Assembly (NCBI GenBank): GCA_028641055.1 | Contig: CM054057.1 | Span: 577,124,610 to 577,188,609, forward strand | Direction: 5' to 3' | DNA length: 64,000 bases | Source: Alopecurus myosuroides | Taxonomy: Eukaryota; Streptophyta; Magnoliopsida; Poales; Poaceae | In this document: piece by piece, positions 1-11,604 of the stretch | Layout: every line of letters starts with the position of its first letter | How positions within the stretch are numbered: the first letter of the stretch is position 1 | Program-made: the position numbers and the translations under genes | Notes under the pieces: model-generated | What the model saw: the letters and a program-made list of their open reading frames with translations, nothing else | Told to the model about the DNA's origin: nothing | Databases searched by the model: none

Positions 1-1551
1 ATTTCTTTAAAACCTTGTCCAGATAAGTACTCTGACTCAATCCAATGAGCGCCTGGATCTATCTCTATAGATCCTGATTCCTAATATGTAAGTTGCCTCA
101 CCCAAATCCTTCATTGAGAAACTCCTTTCCAATGACTCTTTGGTTTCTTGCAACATCATGACATCATTTCCAATCAGCAATATGTCATCCACATATAAGA
201 TTAGAAAGTTTACTTTGCTCCCACTAAACTTCTTGTATAAACAAGAATCATGATCGCTCTTGATGAAGCCAAACGATTTGACTACCTCATCAAAGCGAAT
301 GTTCCAACTCCGAGATGCTTGCTTCAACCCATAAATGGATTTCTGAAGTTTGCATACCTTGTCAGCATTAGCTGGATCGACAAAACCTTCGGGCTGTATC
401 ATATACAAGTCCTCAGTTAAATTTCCATTAAGGAAAGCCGTCTTGACATCCATCTGCCATATCTCATAGTCGAAATAGGCTGCTATGGCTAACATGATCC
501 GAATTGATTTAAGCATCGCTACAGGCGAGAATGTCTCGTCATAGTCAACTCCTTGAACCTGTCGGAACCCCTTCGCGACAAGTCGTGCTTTATAGACGGA
601 AATATTTCCATCCATATCAATTTTCTTCTTAAAGACCCATTTGCACTCGACGGGTCTTGCACCGTCAGGCAGATCAACCAAATTCCAAACTTGGTTTTCA
701 TCCATGGACTTTAACTCGGATCTCATGGCTCCAAGCCATGACTCGGAATCAGATCCCACCATCGCTTCCGAATAAGTTGCCGGCTCATTACTGTCTAACA
801 GTAAAACATCACGAGCACTCTGTAATCTGGCAGATCTCCGTGGTTCAGGTGCTATTACCGGTGTAGGTACCACGACCGGCTCAGCCTCCAAGGCGTTCGC
901 CGACTCGCCCCTAGCGGGTTCCTCTCGAATTTCTTCGAGTTGCACCGTGCTCCCACTGACTTCCCGACTGAGAAACTCTTTCTCAAGGAAGACACAATTC
1001 CGAGCGACAAACACTTTGCCCTCTTCCCGGTTGTAGAAGTAGTACCCCAAGGTTTCCCTCGGATACCCCACGAAAATACACTTATCCGACTTGGGCGTGA
1101 GCTTGTCCGACTGAAGTCGCTTGACAAATGCTTCACAACCCCAAATCTTTAGAAAAGACAAACTTGGCTTTTTACCAGTCCATATCTCATGTGGTGTCTT
1201 CTCTACTGACTTTGATGGTACTCTGTTTAGTGTGAAAGCTGCAGTTTCTAGACAATAACCCCAAAATGATAAAGGTAGATCTGTCCGACTCATCATTGAT
1301 CGTACCATGTCCAACAAGGTCCGATTTCTCTGTTCCGATACACCGTTTCTCTGCGGTGTACCCGGCGGAGTGAGTTGAGGAACTATTCCACAACTCTTTA
1401 GATGGTCATCAAACTCATGGCTCATGTACTCGCCTCCACGGTCCGACCGTAGAAACTTTATTTTCTTGCCGAGCTGATTTTGTACCTCACTCTGGAATTC
1501 CTTGAACTTTTCAAAGGCTTCCGACTTATGTTTCATTAAATATATATCCAT
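1..1551 (-). pseudogene. Copia polyprotein, integrase core C-part and reverse transcriptase
   Basis: The frame starts inside the integrase core. It shows the second and third catalytic residues (SDRGGEY and NGVSEQRNR) and the usual C-terminal integrase segment with WGCEAFVKRL. A linker and then RT follow, with KARLVAKGF, QMDVKTAFLNG and the catalytic YVDD at 184-195. It joins the upstream gag-PR-INT frame only after a frameshift: the overlap at about 1539-1547 is a TATATA run that looks two bases short. A second one-base shift near position 45 ends the frame in SRRSLD, after which the correct reading (LIGLSQSTYLDKVLKK) continues to the window edge. RNase H lies outside. Two frameshifts make this copy non-functional for RT-RNase H. 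Confidence 0.92.
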
Positions 1552-3151
1552 ACCTACTCAAATCATCAGTGAAGGTAATGAAGTACTCATAACCACCTCT
1601 GGCTGTCGTGCTCATTGGACCACATACATCACTATGTATTAGTTCCAACAAGTCGGACGCCCTTTCACAACTCCTTGCAAAAGGTGTCTTGGTCATTTTG
1701 CCTAGTAGGCATGATTCGCATGTCTCGAATGACTCTAAGTCAAACGAAGTTAGAAGTCCATCATCATGGAGCTTCTTCATGCGCTTCCAACTTATATGAC
1801 CAAGCCGACAGTGCCAAAAGTAAGTCATATTCAGATCATTTGGTTTCAACCTTTTAACATTTATGTTATAGACCGATTCACTATCAAGATTTAAAATAAA
1901 TAACCCGTTCTGAACGGGTGCAAAGCCATGAAACATATCTTTCAAATATAAAGAACAACCATTATTCTTAATATTCGACTCATAACCTTGTCTCATCAAA
2001 CATGAGGCGGAAATAATGTTTCGACTAAGTGCTGGAACATAATAACAATTATTCAGTTCCAAAATAAATCCTGAAGGTAAATGAAGTTGCATCGTGCCGA
2101 CTTCCAACGCAGCGACTCTCGCCTTGTTGCCGACCCGAATATCAACCTCTCCTCTTGCCACGCTCCTAGTTCTTACCAGCCCCTGCAACGAGTTGCAAAT
2201 GTGAATGACTGATCTGGTATCATATACCCAAGAACTATTAGGTGCATCAGCAAGATAAATGTCTATAACATTACACACAAGTGTACCTGAGTCGTAAGTC
2301 ATACCTCCACTCTTGGCCTTGTCAGCCAAATACTTGGTGCAGTTCCTCTTCCAGTGGCCATCCTGCTTGCAATAGAAGCAATTGGCTCCGGCTGTAGGAG
2401 AAGGCTTAGTCTTTGAGGAAGCACTCTGGACAGGGCCATGGGCGCTACCTCCTGACTTATCCTTCTTCTTCTTAGTCCAAGAACTCTTCTTGAACTTAGC
2501 CTTATTCTGCACCATCAACACTTGACTGGCGCCTTTCTTGATATCAGCCTCTGCCGTTTTGAGCATCCCATGTAATTCAGTGATACTCTTATCCATACCA
2601 TGCATATGGTAGTTCGAGATGAACGGACCATACGCACTAGGAAGAGAGTTCAGAATTATATCAGTGACGATCTCTTCTTTAATTGAGAAGCCCAAGCGAT
2701 CCAAAGACTGTATGTAACCAATCATCTTGATTACATGCGGACTCAGTGGATCGCCGTCTTTCAGCTTACAGCCAAGCAAAGCTTGAGAGACTTGATACCT
2801 CTCAGTCCTTGCTTGAGCCTGGAACATACATTTGAGGCTTTCGATCATATCGTAGGCCTCAACATTTTCGAACTGCTGCTGCAAGTCCGGTTCCATGTGT
2901 GCAAGCATAAGACAGCTAATCTCCGTAGACTCATCTCTAGTCTGACGGTAGGAATTTGTGACAGCGACAGTCGCATCATCATCAGGCTCTTCTGGAAGTG
3001 GAGTTTCTAGAACATGTTCTTTCTTGTCATGCTTGAGGACTATCCTCAGATTACGATACCAGTTGGTGAAATTAATTCCATTAAGCTTATCTTTCTCTAG
3101 GATTGACCTCAACGCAAAAGTGGACAACTGAGGAAGGTTGCTAGGTGCCAT
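1526..3151 (-). pseudogene. Copia Gag-protease-integrase N-part
   Basis: I choose the ATG at 3151 (MAPSNLPQLS), because the frame above it opens with a GTG. The order is: a Gag domain of the UBN2 type (NFTNWYRNLRIVL), a basic linker, a CCHC zinc knuckle (CFYCKQDGHWKRNC), protease, the GAG-pre-integrase HHCC finger (HCRLGHISWKRMKKL to CESCLLGK), and the start of the integrase core (HSDVCGPM, first catalytic Asp). The protease active site reads D-T-R at 2213-2221 instead of the family D-T-G; Gly to Arg should abolish catalysis. The frame ends at 1526 because of the 2-bp loss in the TA run. Otherwise it is uninterrupted over 540 codons, which suggests a fairly recent element. Confidence 0.92.
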
Positions 3152-4410
3152 TGATCTACAACAGAAAATACGCAAAAACACTTAAGACATGTATTCATAA
3201 AAGAGCAGGCATATTAAACGATTTAATACTTATGCTCCCACTAGAACCAACATCCCTCCGATGGTTGCTAAGTGATTCAAGATCCTAAATAAGCAAGCCG
3301 ACTAGTGAGCTTTAGCATCACCGCTAGCCGTCAAGTGATCTAGGTAGGCAACACCTTGCCAATCGTATCTCTATACGACTCCTGTTAGTTGGGTGACATC
3401 ACATGCCCTGGCTCCCAATCTACCTCGCCCCGAGCCCCACAACCGTTGTGATGGACTCGTCTAGATTACCAAGTGCTTCTGCTTGTAAGAGTCCGACTCA
3501 AACCCACCTAACCGGAAAGAATTGGTAGCACCTCAATTTTATGAGCCCACTACCAAGAATGTCCGACTTGTGATGGTGCAGCACTGGCGGGGCGACCGAC
3601 TAGAACTTCTTTGAGGGATTAAAGAATCTACCAACTATCTAAATAGAGGTAAATAGAGGCATAACAATAACACAAATAAAGCAATTATAATGTGAAATGG
3701 TATGGCTCTCTTCATGGTGATCTCCATCTCCACGAAGCTTGTAAGTCGACTCGTGCCAACTCTTGTCACGTGCCATCTTACTCCATGTAGCCGACTTGTA
3801 CATCGACTTGCATGCCTTCCGGGTTCTCCAACAAGCTACACTAGCTAAGTAAATGAAATTTACATAGAGAATCCGACACGCAGGCCGGTATACAATAAAA
3901 TGACAGCACCTAGGCTCCAGCCGGCTGACAAAAACATGATACGCAGATCATGTATGGATTACACACATCACATGCACATAAGCCATACCATTCACAACTT
4001 CCTGCAAAAACAAGTTATGCATAGATACCATATCTACCGGCGTTGTGAAACTCGCAACGACATCTAAGGCGCTACGACAGGACGACGGCGGATAAAACAA
4101 TTTTACCTGAATCTGATCCGTATTCCGATTCGACCAAACTCTTTGATCTTCGATCACCGCAACTGGATTTATGTGTCACGGTATACCCCGATGGCGGAAA
4201 CCGACCGGTAGGGGTAAGTTGTTCCACGACCTTAGCAGTATGATCACGGAAACCAGATCATCCATTAACCCCGAGTACGATTGATCCAATCAACCTTGTA
4301 CAAAACCGATCTATCTCATAGACCGACCACCAAAACAGCAATTAGATCACATCTAACGCTAACTACATATCACATATGTACGGATCTCGGGCCTAATACC
4401 AGAAGCTACC
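3152..4410 (-). other. Copia untranslated leader
   Basis: About 1.26 kb lies between the primer-binding site and the gag ATG, with no credible coding frame. A pyrimidine-rich stretch ending in TTGTAG (minus strand) lies four bases before the gag ATG and could serve as a 3' splice site; this is a guess from sequence only. Confidence 0.6.
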
Positions 4411-4422
4411 GCTCTGATACCA
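4411..4422 (-). other. Copia primer-binding site (initiator tRNA-Met)
   Basis: The minus strand reads TGGTATCAGAGC, the standard complement of the 3' end of initiator tRNA-Met. It lies one base inside the LTR end. Confidence 0.95.
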
Positions 4423-4423
4423 C

Positions 4424-5738
4424 TGTTGGGTCGCGTATAGATAAACGAACAACTTTTCCTACGCGGTACTCCCAAGATCTAGCCGAGGTAGAAGGCCACG
4501 GGTATTACCACTAGACGCGCAGGTGCGGATTATCGATGTAGCGCGTCTGGTCGGGGCAGTGCAGTCCCACGATCCGGTCCGGCCGATCCAATCCCTCGAA
4601 CGTCGAAGTGCTGAACGTACAACACCTCTGCCGGTATCCACACGTACGAGGAGGAGCTCCGACGGCGGACTGCTAGGTCCGGTGCGGCGGCTGGACTGAG
4701 TGGGGCTAGGGTTCCCAACGCATGGGAGAGTGGACTAACGTGCCCGCTGGGCAACCTGCGCCCCTCTTTATATAGCGTATGGTAATGGGCTGCACAACTT
4801 GTGGCCCATTCCCTCTGTGAGTCCGACTCACTAATTCAGTCCATTTCCGGTTCGGGTCCAACCCAACCAATATTTGCTCCCGCTCTTAAGTGTGCGACCC
4901 TGCAGGCTCATGGCGACTTGGACACGATTGGAGTCCGACTCTCAATCGATCAATCGGTAGCGGCTCCTAGCAGAACGTGCCGACTCCCAAGTCCCATTGA
5001 GTCATGACGACATACCTTTCAATGTGATATTCATCTTAGTCCCTTTTGCCTCACGATATACCTTGTCGAGCTATAGGCGATTTATCGTCATCCCTTAAAT
5101 AGCTCAACTCTCTTCTCGATGATCCGTATGTGATTCAAGACTTAGCCAAACAGACACAGTTAACACTTAACTGAGTTGCGCATGGCCATGCTTACTGAAT
5201 CATATCACTCGAGAGGGCCCAGAGAATATCTCTCCATTCGGAGGGGCAAAATCCCATCTTGATTATCCACATCACGCAGCTTGCTTCTCATTCGACCCGA
5301 ACTCTGCCGTTATAGTTGCCTTGTCACAGAACAACGTTTGACAGAACCTAAGTCGGTGATCCACAACTCGGATTGTGCGACAACCTCAGGTCTAAGGATT
5401 ACATTGATTGAGACGTGCAAATGGCGACTTGATCGTTGCATCTCAATGTGGGTCAGTCCGACTTGCTAAACTCTTTAGCCAAGTCCGTGAACGTTGGAAT
5501 GGCATCACCATGCCCCATGACTGGTGTGTCATCGCCAACACTTACATTAGTCTAGGGTGTGTGTCCAGCACAACCTAAATGAAGGAATCTAGTATGAACA
5601 ACATGATACATGGTTCCACAATCGAATCACATATTCAATGACATGTATCAGATGTTCAAAACAAGGACAACTTAATAACTTTATGAATACAGTGGGAATT
5701 ACATCATACATGATTGCCTCTAGGGCATATTCCCAACA
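4424..5738 (-). repeat. Copia 5' LTR
   Basis: The 1315-bp LTR is bounded by the inverted pair TGTTGGG at 4424 and CCCAACA ending at 5738, with the PBS directly inside. A TATATAAA box on the minus strand lies at 4767-4774. The matching 3' LTR is outside the window. Confidence 0.93.
4767..4774 (-). promoter_or_regulatory. TATA box of Copia LTR
   Basis: The minus strand reads TATATAAA in a GC-rich context, about 350 bp before the LTR end. That is a sensible position for the U3-R border. Confidence 0.7.
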
Positions 5739-6687
5739 GTTTTCTTCTTCTGTTATGTTTTTATTTTTCTTCCAGGTAAGTATTATTTATTGTTTTCTTA
5801 GTGCCTTAGTTTCTTCAGTATGTTACATATAGTTAGGTCTTGGGGGCTGATTGCTTGAATAGCACAGTTACAAACTCAAAGACCCGGCCATGATGCCTAT
5901 GAGTTATAGGGGCCGATTACTCGCAAACGAGTACGGCTGCAATCTTATAACCGGACAAAGGAGCCAAATTTCTTGACTTTTCTTACTTAAGCTCGATGTG
6001 ACTCGCACTAAAGTGGCATGATTTGCTCGCTTACGATTACAATCAGCCATGATGCCCAATGGGACATGCCTGACCCTGTTTTTCGTACAGATGTAACAAC
6101 ATGGTATCCACGCGAAAGCCGGCTTACAGTACAAGAGAGTCAAAAGGGTCATCTAAACCACAAGTTATGCAGAGTACAGGGTTAATAACCGGAAACTCAA
6201 AGTCTATCAAGCATAACTTCAACACCTATGTGAAACGGCTCTAGGTTTTGGGCTTAGCAGAAACAATTTGTTTTCTTTGAGAAACCTCACACCCCAGACT
6301 CGGAATTTCGGGCCTCGGGGACTGGGGATTTTGAAAAAAAAAGAGGCAAGTATCTAGCTATTAAGCACCAAAAACCCACAAATCCGAGTCTTGGGGACTT
6401 GGGGACTTAGAGAAAAGTTCACCCGTCAAAACCCATGTGACCCGGAAACTGAGTCTCACAAAAGGAACCATAAAGTAAATCGGAGTATCAAGAGTAAATA
6501 AGCTCAAAGGCAGATAAATATCAAAATCATCCAAAGGCCAGAAGGGCCACGAAGTATATTAAGGCATTAAAGTGCATTACAACTCTCGATACTAGTATCA
6601 AAGGTGCACAGGCGCACCGTCAAAAATAATTGTTCAAAGGGCCCATTGGCCGACTGACGCATACGAAATGACAGCGGATAGCAAGTA
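5739..6687. other. Tat-2 spacer between pol (missing) and antisense gene 3' end
   Basis: About 950 bp hold no supported gene. There are several loosely repeated 'gggactTGGGGACTT'-type phrases at 6300-6420. By comparison with Tat-3 this is where the sense pol transcript and the antisense gene converge. Confidence 0.6.
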
Positions 6688-9600
6688 TCACTCGGCATCC
6701 GGGACTGAGGCATCCATATTCCCCTTGCCTTTGCCAGCCGGGTCTTGTTCCTTAGCTTGCCCTTCAGTACTCTTGGTAGCAGCAACACCCGGATCAGCAG
6801 TAGTGCCGGCCCGTGCAGGAGGAGGGACGATCGGTGTGGAGGTAGCAGGCGCAGAATCGGCCTCAGCCTTCTTCTTCGCGGCCTCCTCTCTCAACTGGGC
6901 AGCCTCCGCCTTCCATCGGGCCAACATGTCGTACGGCTTGGGAAGATCCGACTTAATCGCCTTACCATCAGCATCGTACGCAGGGATAATTGAGTTGATA
7001 TCCAAGCCATCAACAATCACATTGGCCGGGTGACAAACTTCCTTCTGGATGGCCTTGAAATTCTTCACTGAGAACTTCGACCCGTCATGGTTGAATTCTG
7101 GAAACCCACCCACAAGCTTGGCCGGCTCGAGCTTAGGAAAATAAGCTTTAGCCAGCGCAAGCCCCCGAGTTACTCCAACCCGGCAGGACAAGCGCTTCCA
7201 GTGCCCAATCCACTCGGGTATAGTGGAGCAGGCGTCCAGTAACCTCTTCAGATTGCCGTGTCCAACACCCGGCCATTGCAGTTCTTGAAGGATCCATTTG
7301 GTTCCGACACACAGCTGCCGGATAGTGCTCTTGATGGTCTTCAATTTGGCAATGTCATCTTCCTCCGGGATTACTTCATCCGGACCTGTAGAAAATAGGA
7401 AAGAGCACCGAGTAAGGAAACTCAACTATTTATCAAAATGAGAATCCGGGTCATAATTATCAAAGTTAGGAATCGTACCAGCCAGTGCACGATATGTATC
7501 GGCAATTTGAACAGAAACTTTTGTCAGCTCATCTTCTGCTGCATGAGCCCTCCTCCTATACTTCCTCGTGATCTTCCCGCTCCTCCTAGCTTCAGCTTCA
7601 GCCGCCTCACGCAGAGCCACCTCTTTCTCAAGGAGCTTGGTGGTCTTCGCCAATTTCTTCTCGGACTGGGCCACGAAAGCCTGAGTGGAGACACAAGGAA
7701 GGATTAGTCGGATATACTGCGAAGTTCCAAGCAAATTATCAATAAGTTCACTCGGAACTTGGGGACTAGATAAGGATACAGGCAATATTATTCGGATTTA
7801 CCTCATGTTTAGCTATCAAAGCTTCTAAGATATTTTCTTCATCGGCCCTCAAGGTGTGAAGGGCCTCCAGCATCTGGGAGAATGTCATGTCTTCGGGCCT
7901 GACGCCAGAAGAGCCGGCAGCTTGATCGCCTGGCGGGTGAATTTTCCCCGACTTTGGAGTCGAGACCCGGACTGTCTGGGTGTCCGGGTTTGGAGAACTC
8001 ATCTTCGTGTCCGGGATCTCAACCTCTTCGTCCACAGACTCTTCGGATGGCTTTGGAGACCCGGTTTCCTGGTGAGTTGGGTCACCCAAGGAGCCTTGTT
8101 CCTGGTGGTCTTCAGCACCACCGCTAGTCGCAGCGTCCGTATTATCAGTCGGCCCCTCCGTTTCCCGGTTATCGGTCTCCATGTTCTCCGGGTCACTAAG
8201 TGTGACTTGGGCGCTAAGGAAAAAAGAAAGAAACAGTTAGTGGCAGTGGAGGAAGATTATCGAGTGTGCGGGGATATCATACAGCAAGGACTCACCTGTT
8301 GTTAACAGCATAATCCGGGGGGAGATCGCTGCTGGAAGCGGATGAAACTGTCGCAGAAACCGATAGCGGAACCCGGAACTGCCCAGCCCGAGGATGGTTG
8401 GGGGAGGGGTGACGCCGAGGAGAATTGGAAGGGTTAGGTGGAGGAGTACCGGCACGGCGGACCGGTGAGGTGGCGATGCCCGGGTTGAGGGGATCCTCAC
8501 CCGGGGAACTCCGCGTCACTCTACGCTTGGCCGGAAGAGAGTCCTTCAAATGGGGTGAGTTGGATAATTGTTGATTAAGTTTTCGCATGTTATCAAAGGA
8601 ATAGGGTTCAGAGGACATAAAGGAGAAGGGAACCTTGGATACCACCCCCCTGGTCTTCCTCTTGGCCCCAACAACTGCTTCTTGTCCAGGGTCGCTTTGA
8701 TCGGATTCGGTGGCCTCCAGGCCCCCCTCGTCCTTGTCATCTTTGTCCTCCAACCCTGTAAGCCGAGTATGCACAGTCGGAAAAAGTTAGGTGTGCGAGC
8801 AAAATGGCGCAAGTGAAGTTGATAGAAGACCCGGATAAATACCTTCGTCATTGTCAGCCGGTTCCTCGTCTTCTTCCGGGTCTCCGGAAGAAGGGGAGGT
8901 CTCGACGTTCCAGAAAACGTTATCAGCCTGAGACAAAAGCACAAGGGTAAGAATCAGCAGTCATATCAAGCGAAAGCATGAAGGTAAAAGTATAAGAGTC
9001 GGATTTTACCGCTGGAGCCGGGTTATCCCGGGTGAATGGAGCTAACCCGGCGATGTTTTTGATCACCTCCAATTTTTCCGTCAAGAAACTCTTGATGGTT
9101 TTGTTGGTATCGCCGGCTGGGTAGTTCTTAGAAGAATATCGAAGCCCGTCCGTGACGTGCCCCGAGTAGTCGCACATTAGCTTGGTGCGGATGGAGTTGG
9201 GCTGGATCCTGAAGTCCACCCAGGTCTTGACAAAGTTGAGCCCAAGGAGACCTTGGGCGGAGAGGACGGCTATCTTGGTTAACAGAGGTTGGATGGCCTC
9301 CCTGTCCGATTCAGGGGCAAAGGCGTTGAAGGACTCGGAGATATCAAGGAGACCCTCCGAGTAACCCGGCAATTTCCTTTCGCCGGGTGGGGATGTGTCT
9401 CGGCAGTAGAAGAAGGATAATTGCCAGTGTTTGACGTGGGAATTCAGATTAAGAGTTGGCATTGGAGAATTTTTGTGGCGCTGGATGGAAACCCCGCCGT
9501 AAGCAAGAAGCGCCCCGTCACCGCTTTCGTGGCACGGTTTGCATTGGAAAAGTTCAATAAAAAGAGCCAGATTTGGCGGAATGCACAAATAGGACTCGCA

Positions 9601-9939
9601 AAGGACGATAAAGTGGGTAATGTTCAACATAGAGTTAGGCCCTATGTCGAACACCTGGAGGCCATAGTGGCTCAAGACCTCGCGGAAAAAAGAATGACCC
9701 GGAGGGCGAAACCCCCGGGTCACATGCTCAATGAAGCAGATTACCTCATCAGCGGCAGGTGTAGGCCGGGTCTCATCACCCGGCACCCTCCAGTGGATGT
9801 CTTCCTGAGGGGGGAGGACCCCTAACTCGGCCAGCTCTTCCAGCTTGGCCTTGGTGACTGTTGATCGCGCCCAGTTGGCGGATATTGATTGGGTCGTCCT
9901 TGTCTTGGCTTGCTGCTTCCCTTGCTTCTTGGGAGCCAT
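6688..9939 (-). CDS. Tat-2 antisense spliced gene (aORF), intact, 928 aa
   Basis: Six coding exons on the minus strand: 9939-9010, 8927-8843, 8755-8296, 8213-7802, 7680-7479, 7385-6688. The five introns are 82-121 bp, all GT-AG with pyrimidine-rich acceptors. Their phases (0, 1, 2, 0, 1) join without a stop, giving 2787 nt. The start is MAPKKQGKQQ at 9939; the frame upstream only has a TTG. Exon 1 encodes a domain resembling Pfam 'putative gypsy type transposon' (PF04195; recognised by eye). Exons 2-4 are acidic and Ser/Pro-rich linkers. Exon 5 is a charged coiled coil (EKKLAKTTKLLEKEVALREA). Exon 6 is a helical domain with WKRLSCRVGVTRGLALAKAYF and a charged Ala/Pro tail. The gene lies opposite to pol, between pol and the 3' LTR, as in Grande and other Tat elements. 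Its function is unknown; a role in regulation or chromatin targeting is speculation. Confidence 0.85.
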
Positions 9940-10705
9940 GGGTTCGGTCTGCAAAAGCACGAGACAAAAAGGTACAAGACATAAGACTCGGAAGTCATGG
10001 GTTATCCGGATATATGCAAGCGGTATCAAAAGAAGGCATGAGGACTATGAATTATCCGGGTATCACTAGACGGGGTGAAAGTTACAGGTTATCCGGGTAT
10101 CGAGTAGCAATACAGAAATTATGGGGGACTTACGTATTGATGATCGTTTGCGGAAGAAGGTTGATTGCCCATGTATCTATTGCAAGTAAATGAACCGGAA
10201 GAGGCGAATTTTCCGGGTATCAATGGCAAGTGCAGAAAATTTGGGCGGCCCGAGCCTAGATTGGAAATTTCATCTTCAAATTCGTGGTGAAATTAATGAC
10301 TACAAGCAATAGGAGAATGAAGTGGAGCCTATATTCAAGCCATTGGAAGAACTAGAATGAGTCTAAGCGACCTAATCCGGCGCGGGGCAAGAAATAGCCC
10401 GCGGTTTACCTAGATCCAATCTAGAGCGAATCAAGAAATTGCGAGGCTAATTCAATGGGAGTAAGAAGCTTACCGGAGGAGATTGGAGTAGAGCACGACG
10501 GCGGCAGATGGCGCAATCTGAATGTCCCTTCGCGACTCCCGGCGGGCAAGATGAGGACGCGGCGGCGGAGCTTGGCGGCGGCGTGGGGCGGTTCGAGGAC
10601 GAACGTAGCCGGCGGCGGCTTTGCTCCGGCGGTGAGCTCGAGGTTCCCGTGGTGGTGTTGCGCAAGCGCGAGAGATGGGGAGTAAGAAGGAGTTGGAATG
10701 GACCG
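9940..10705 (-). other. Tat-2 aORF 5' UTR: leader exon and leader intron
   Basis: On the minus strand a strong donor (CCG|GTAAGC, GT at 10473-10472) is followed 525 bp later by a strong acceptor (TTTTGCAG at 9949-9950), nine bases before the ATG. Together they predict a GC-rich leader exon of about 230 nt (about 10705-10474), and this exon contains no ATG. The transcription start is inferred from the TATA box at 10734-10741. Splicing would remove any upstream AUGs in the intron. Confidence 0.6.
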
Positions 10706-10733
10706 TTGGGGGTTAGGTTATCCCCTGGGTACC

Positions 10734-10741
10734 TATTTATA
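10734..10741 (-). promoter_or_regulatory. TATA box of Tat-2 antisense gene
   Basis: The minus strand reads TATAAATAG in an otherwise GC-rich stretch, about 30 bp before the predicted leader exon. An equally good TATAAATAG stands at the same place in Tat-3 (60521-60528). Confidence 0.75.
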
Positions 10742-11128
10742 AGGTACGGGCGGATAAACCTAGTCCAACGGGCGGGAACCGGAAATTTCGGGATAACGGA
10801 TACCCGCCCAGATTTTCTGAGATATGCTTTAAGTGCTGGGCGAGATATCCGGAATGGATGCGAAACAAATCTTCTCCGTGATACCTGGACTAATTAAACA
10901 AGTAAAGTAAGCCGGATCTTTGGCGTCTGCATCAGGGGCGTTGACCCGGAAAAGTAAACACTGGACTTGGAGAAAGCCGGGTTACTATATGGCCACCATG
11001 GAGTTAGGCCTAGCTGTTTATCAAAGCAATATAACCCGGCCTCCATGAACTTGTAGGTTTGTTATTTTTTGCAGGGAATAGCGTGCGCTTCAAGGGATCT
11101 CATGAAGCCAAGCTATTCTGGGGACTAC
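10742..11128. other. Tat-2 region upstream of aORF promoter, up to the polypurine tract
   Basis: There is no gene here. A TTGACC W-box core lies at 10941-10946. The G-rich tract CTGGGGACTAC at 11118-11128 directly precedes the LTR and is the likely polypurine tract for plus-strand priming of Tat-2. Confidence 0.55.
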
Positions 11129-11604
11129 TGATGGAGGGATGATAACCCGGTAGGCCAACACCAAGGAGTAACTCGGCCCAAAGGACGCTGCACAAGACCC
11201 GACTTAAGATAAAGGAGTTTCTAGAAGGCCCAAGAACGTAGGCCTCGTAACCCGGATTGTGGGTTCCGATAAGGAAATTTAAGGTTTGTAAGCAGTGTCC
11301 GGGTAGGATTCAGAGTGCGCCTTGGAGAGTTGGCCAGGGGGTCCGGATATTATATAAGCCGGCCCCTAGGGTTAGACGAGAGAGATCCAAGAGTTTTGAG
11401 CAATATCGCTAGGTATCGAGTATCCAGTGTAATACGAGAGTTGAGTTAATATATCTAGATCGGAGACTCGGCGACTTGATTGCCGGCTACCAGATCGCAT
11501 ATCATCATGTTTTCCCTTGAGCTAAACCCTCTCCCAAACACCAGAGTCGAATTGCCCCAAGATAAATTACCCCCGGTAATGTCTGCCGTGATTATCCCAT
11601 GACA
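11129..11604 (+). repeat. Tat-2 3' LTR
   Basis: The LTR runs from TGATGGAGGG at 11129 to CCATGACA at 11604 (476 bp) and has TATATAAG at 11351-11358. The left border is set by the polypurine-like tract. The right border is set by the switch to Tat-1 coding sequence. No second copy is in the window, so both borders are inferred within a few bases. Confidence 0.72.
11351..11358 (+). promoter_or_regulatory. TATA box of Tat-2 3' LTR
   Basis: TATATAAG lies mid-LTR. Because this is the 3' LTR, transcription from here would run rightwards straight into the truncated antisense gene of Tat-1. Confidence 0.6.

Larger units (their letters stand above)
1..5738 (-). mobile_element. Ty1-copia LTR retrotransposon, partial (Angela/BARE-like)
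   Basis: A minus-strand copia element reads from its 5' LTR at 4424-5738 through a 1.2-kb leader, gag, protease, integrase and reverse transcriptase, and runs off the left window edge within the RT-RNase H linker. The domain order PR-INT-RT is diagnostic of Ty1-copia. The LTR starts (minus strand) with TGTTGGGAATATGCCCTAG, close to the start of grass Angela/BARE/WIS LTRs. The element interrupts Tat-2, whose sequence resumes at 5739; GTTTT at 5739-5743 is the likely target duplication, but the other copy is outside the window. Family assignment below the lineage level is inference. Confidence 0.93.
5739..11604 (+). mobile_element. Tat-2: 3' half of a Tat-lineage Ty3-gypsy element
   Basis: The segment contains, left to right, a spacer, a complete antisense gene (6688-9939), its promoter region, a polypurine-like tract and a 3' LTR. 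This is the same order as the 3' half of the complete Tat-3 element (56601-61465), so the missing gag-pol must lie left of the Copia insertion, outside the window, on the plus strand. Its right LTR end abuts the coiled-coil exon of Tat-1's antisense gene, so Tat-2 inserted into Tat-1. AAATC at 11605-11609 would be the duplicated target; this cannot be checked here. Confidence 0.85.

Noticed and set aside
4411..4422. tRNA gene remnant
   Set aside because: Only the 12-base tRNA-Met 3'-end complement is present, as expected for a retrotransposon primer-binding site; the same applies at 32823-32834.
7856..8305. Plus-strand open frames opposite the Tat-2 antisense gene (also 8568-8816, 9421-9825, 9861-10193)
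   Set aside because: They are complementary shadows of the spliced minus-strand exons, cross its introns and show no protein motifs.
8923..10029. Start of the Tat-2 antisense protein upstream at 10029
   Set aside because: The codon there is TTG and the stretch lies in the predicted leader intron; the first ATG after the acceptor is at 9939.
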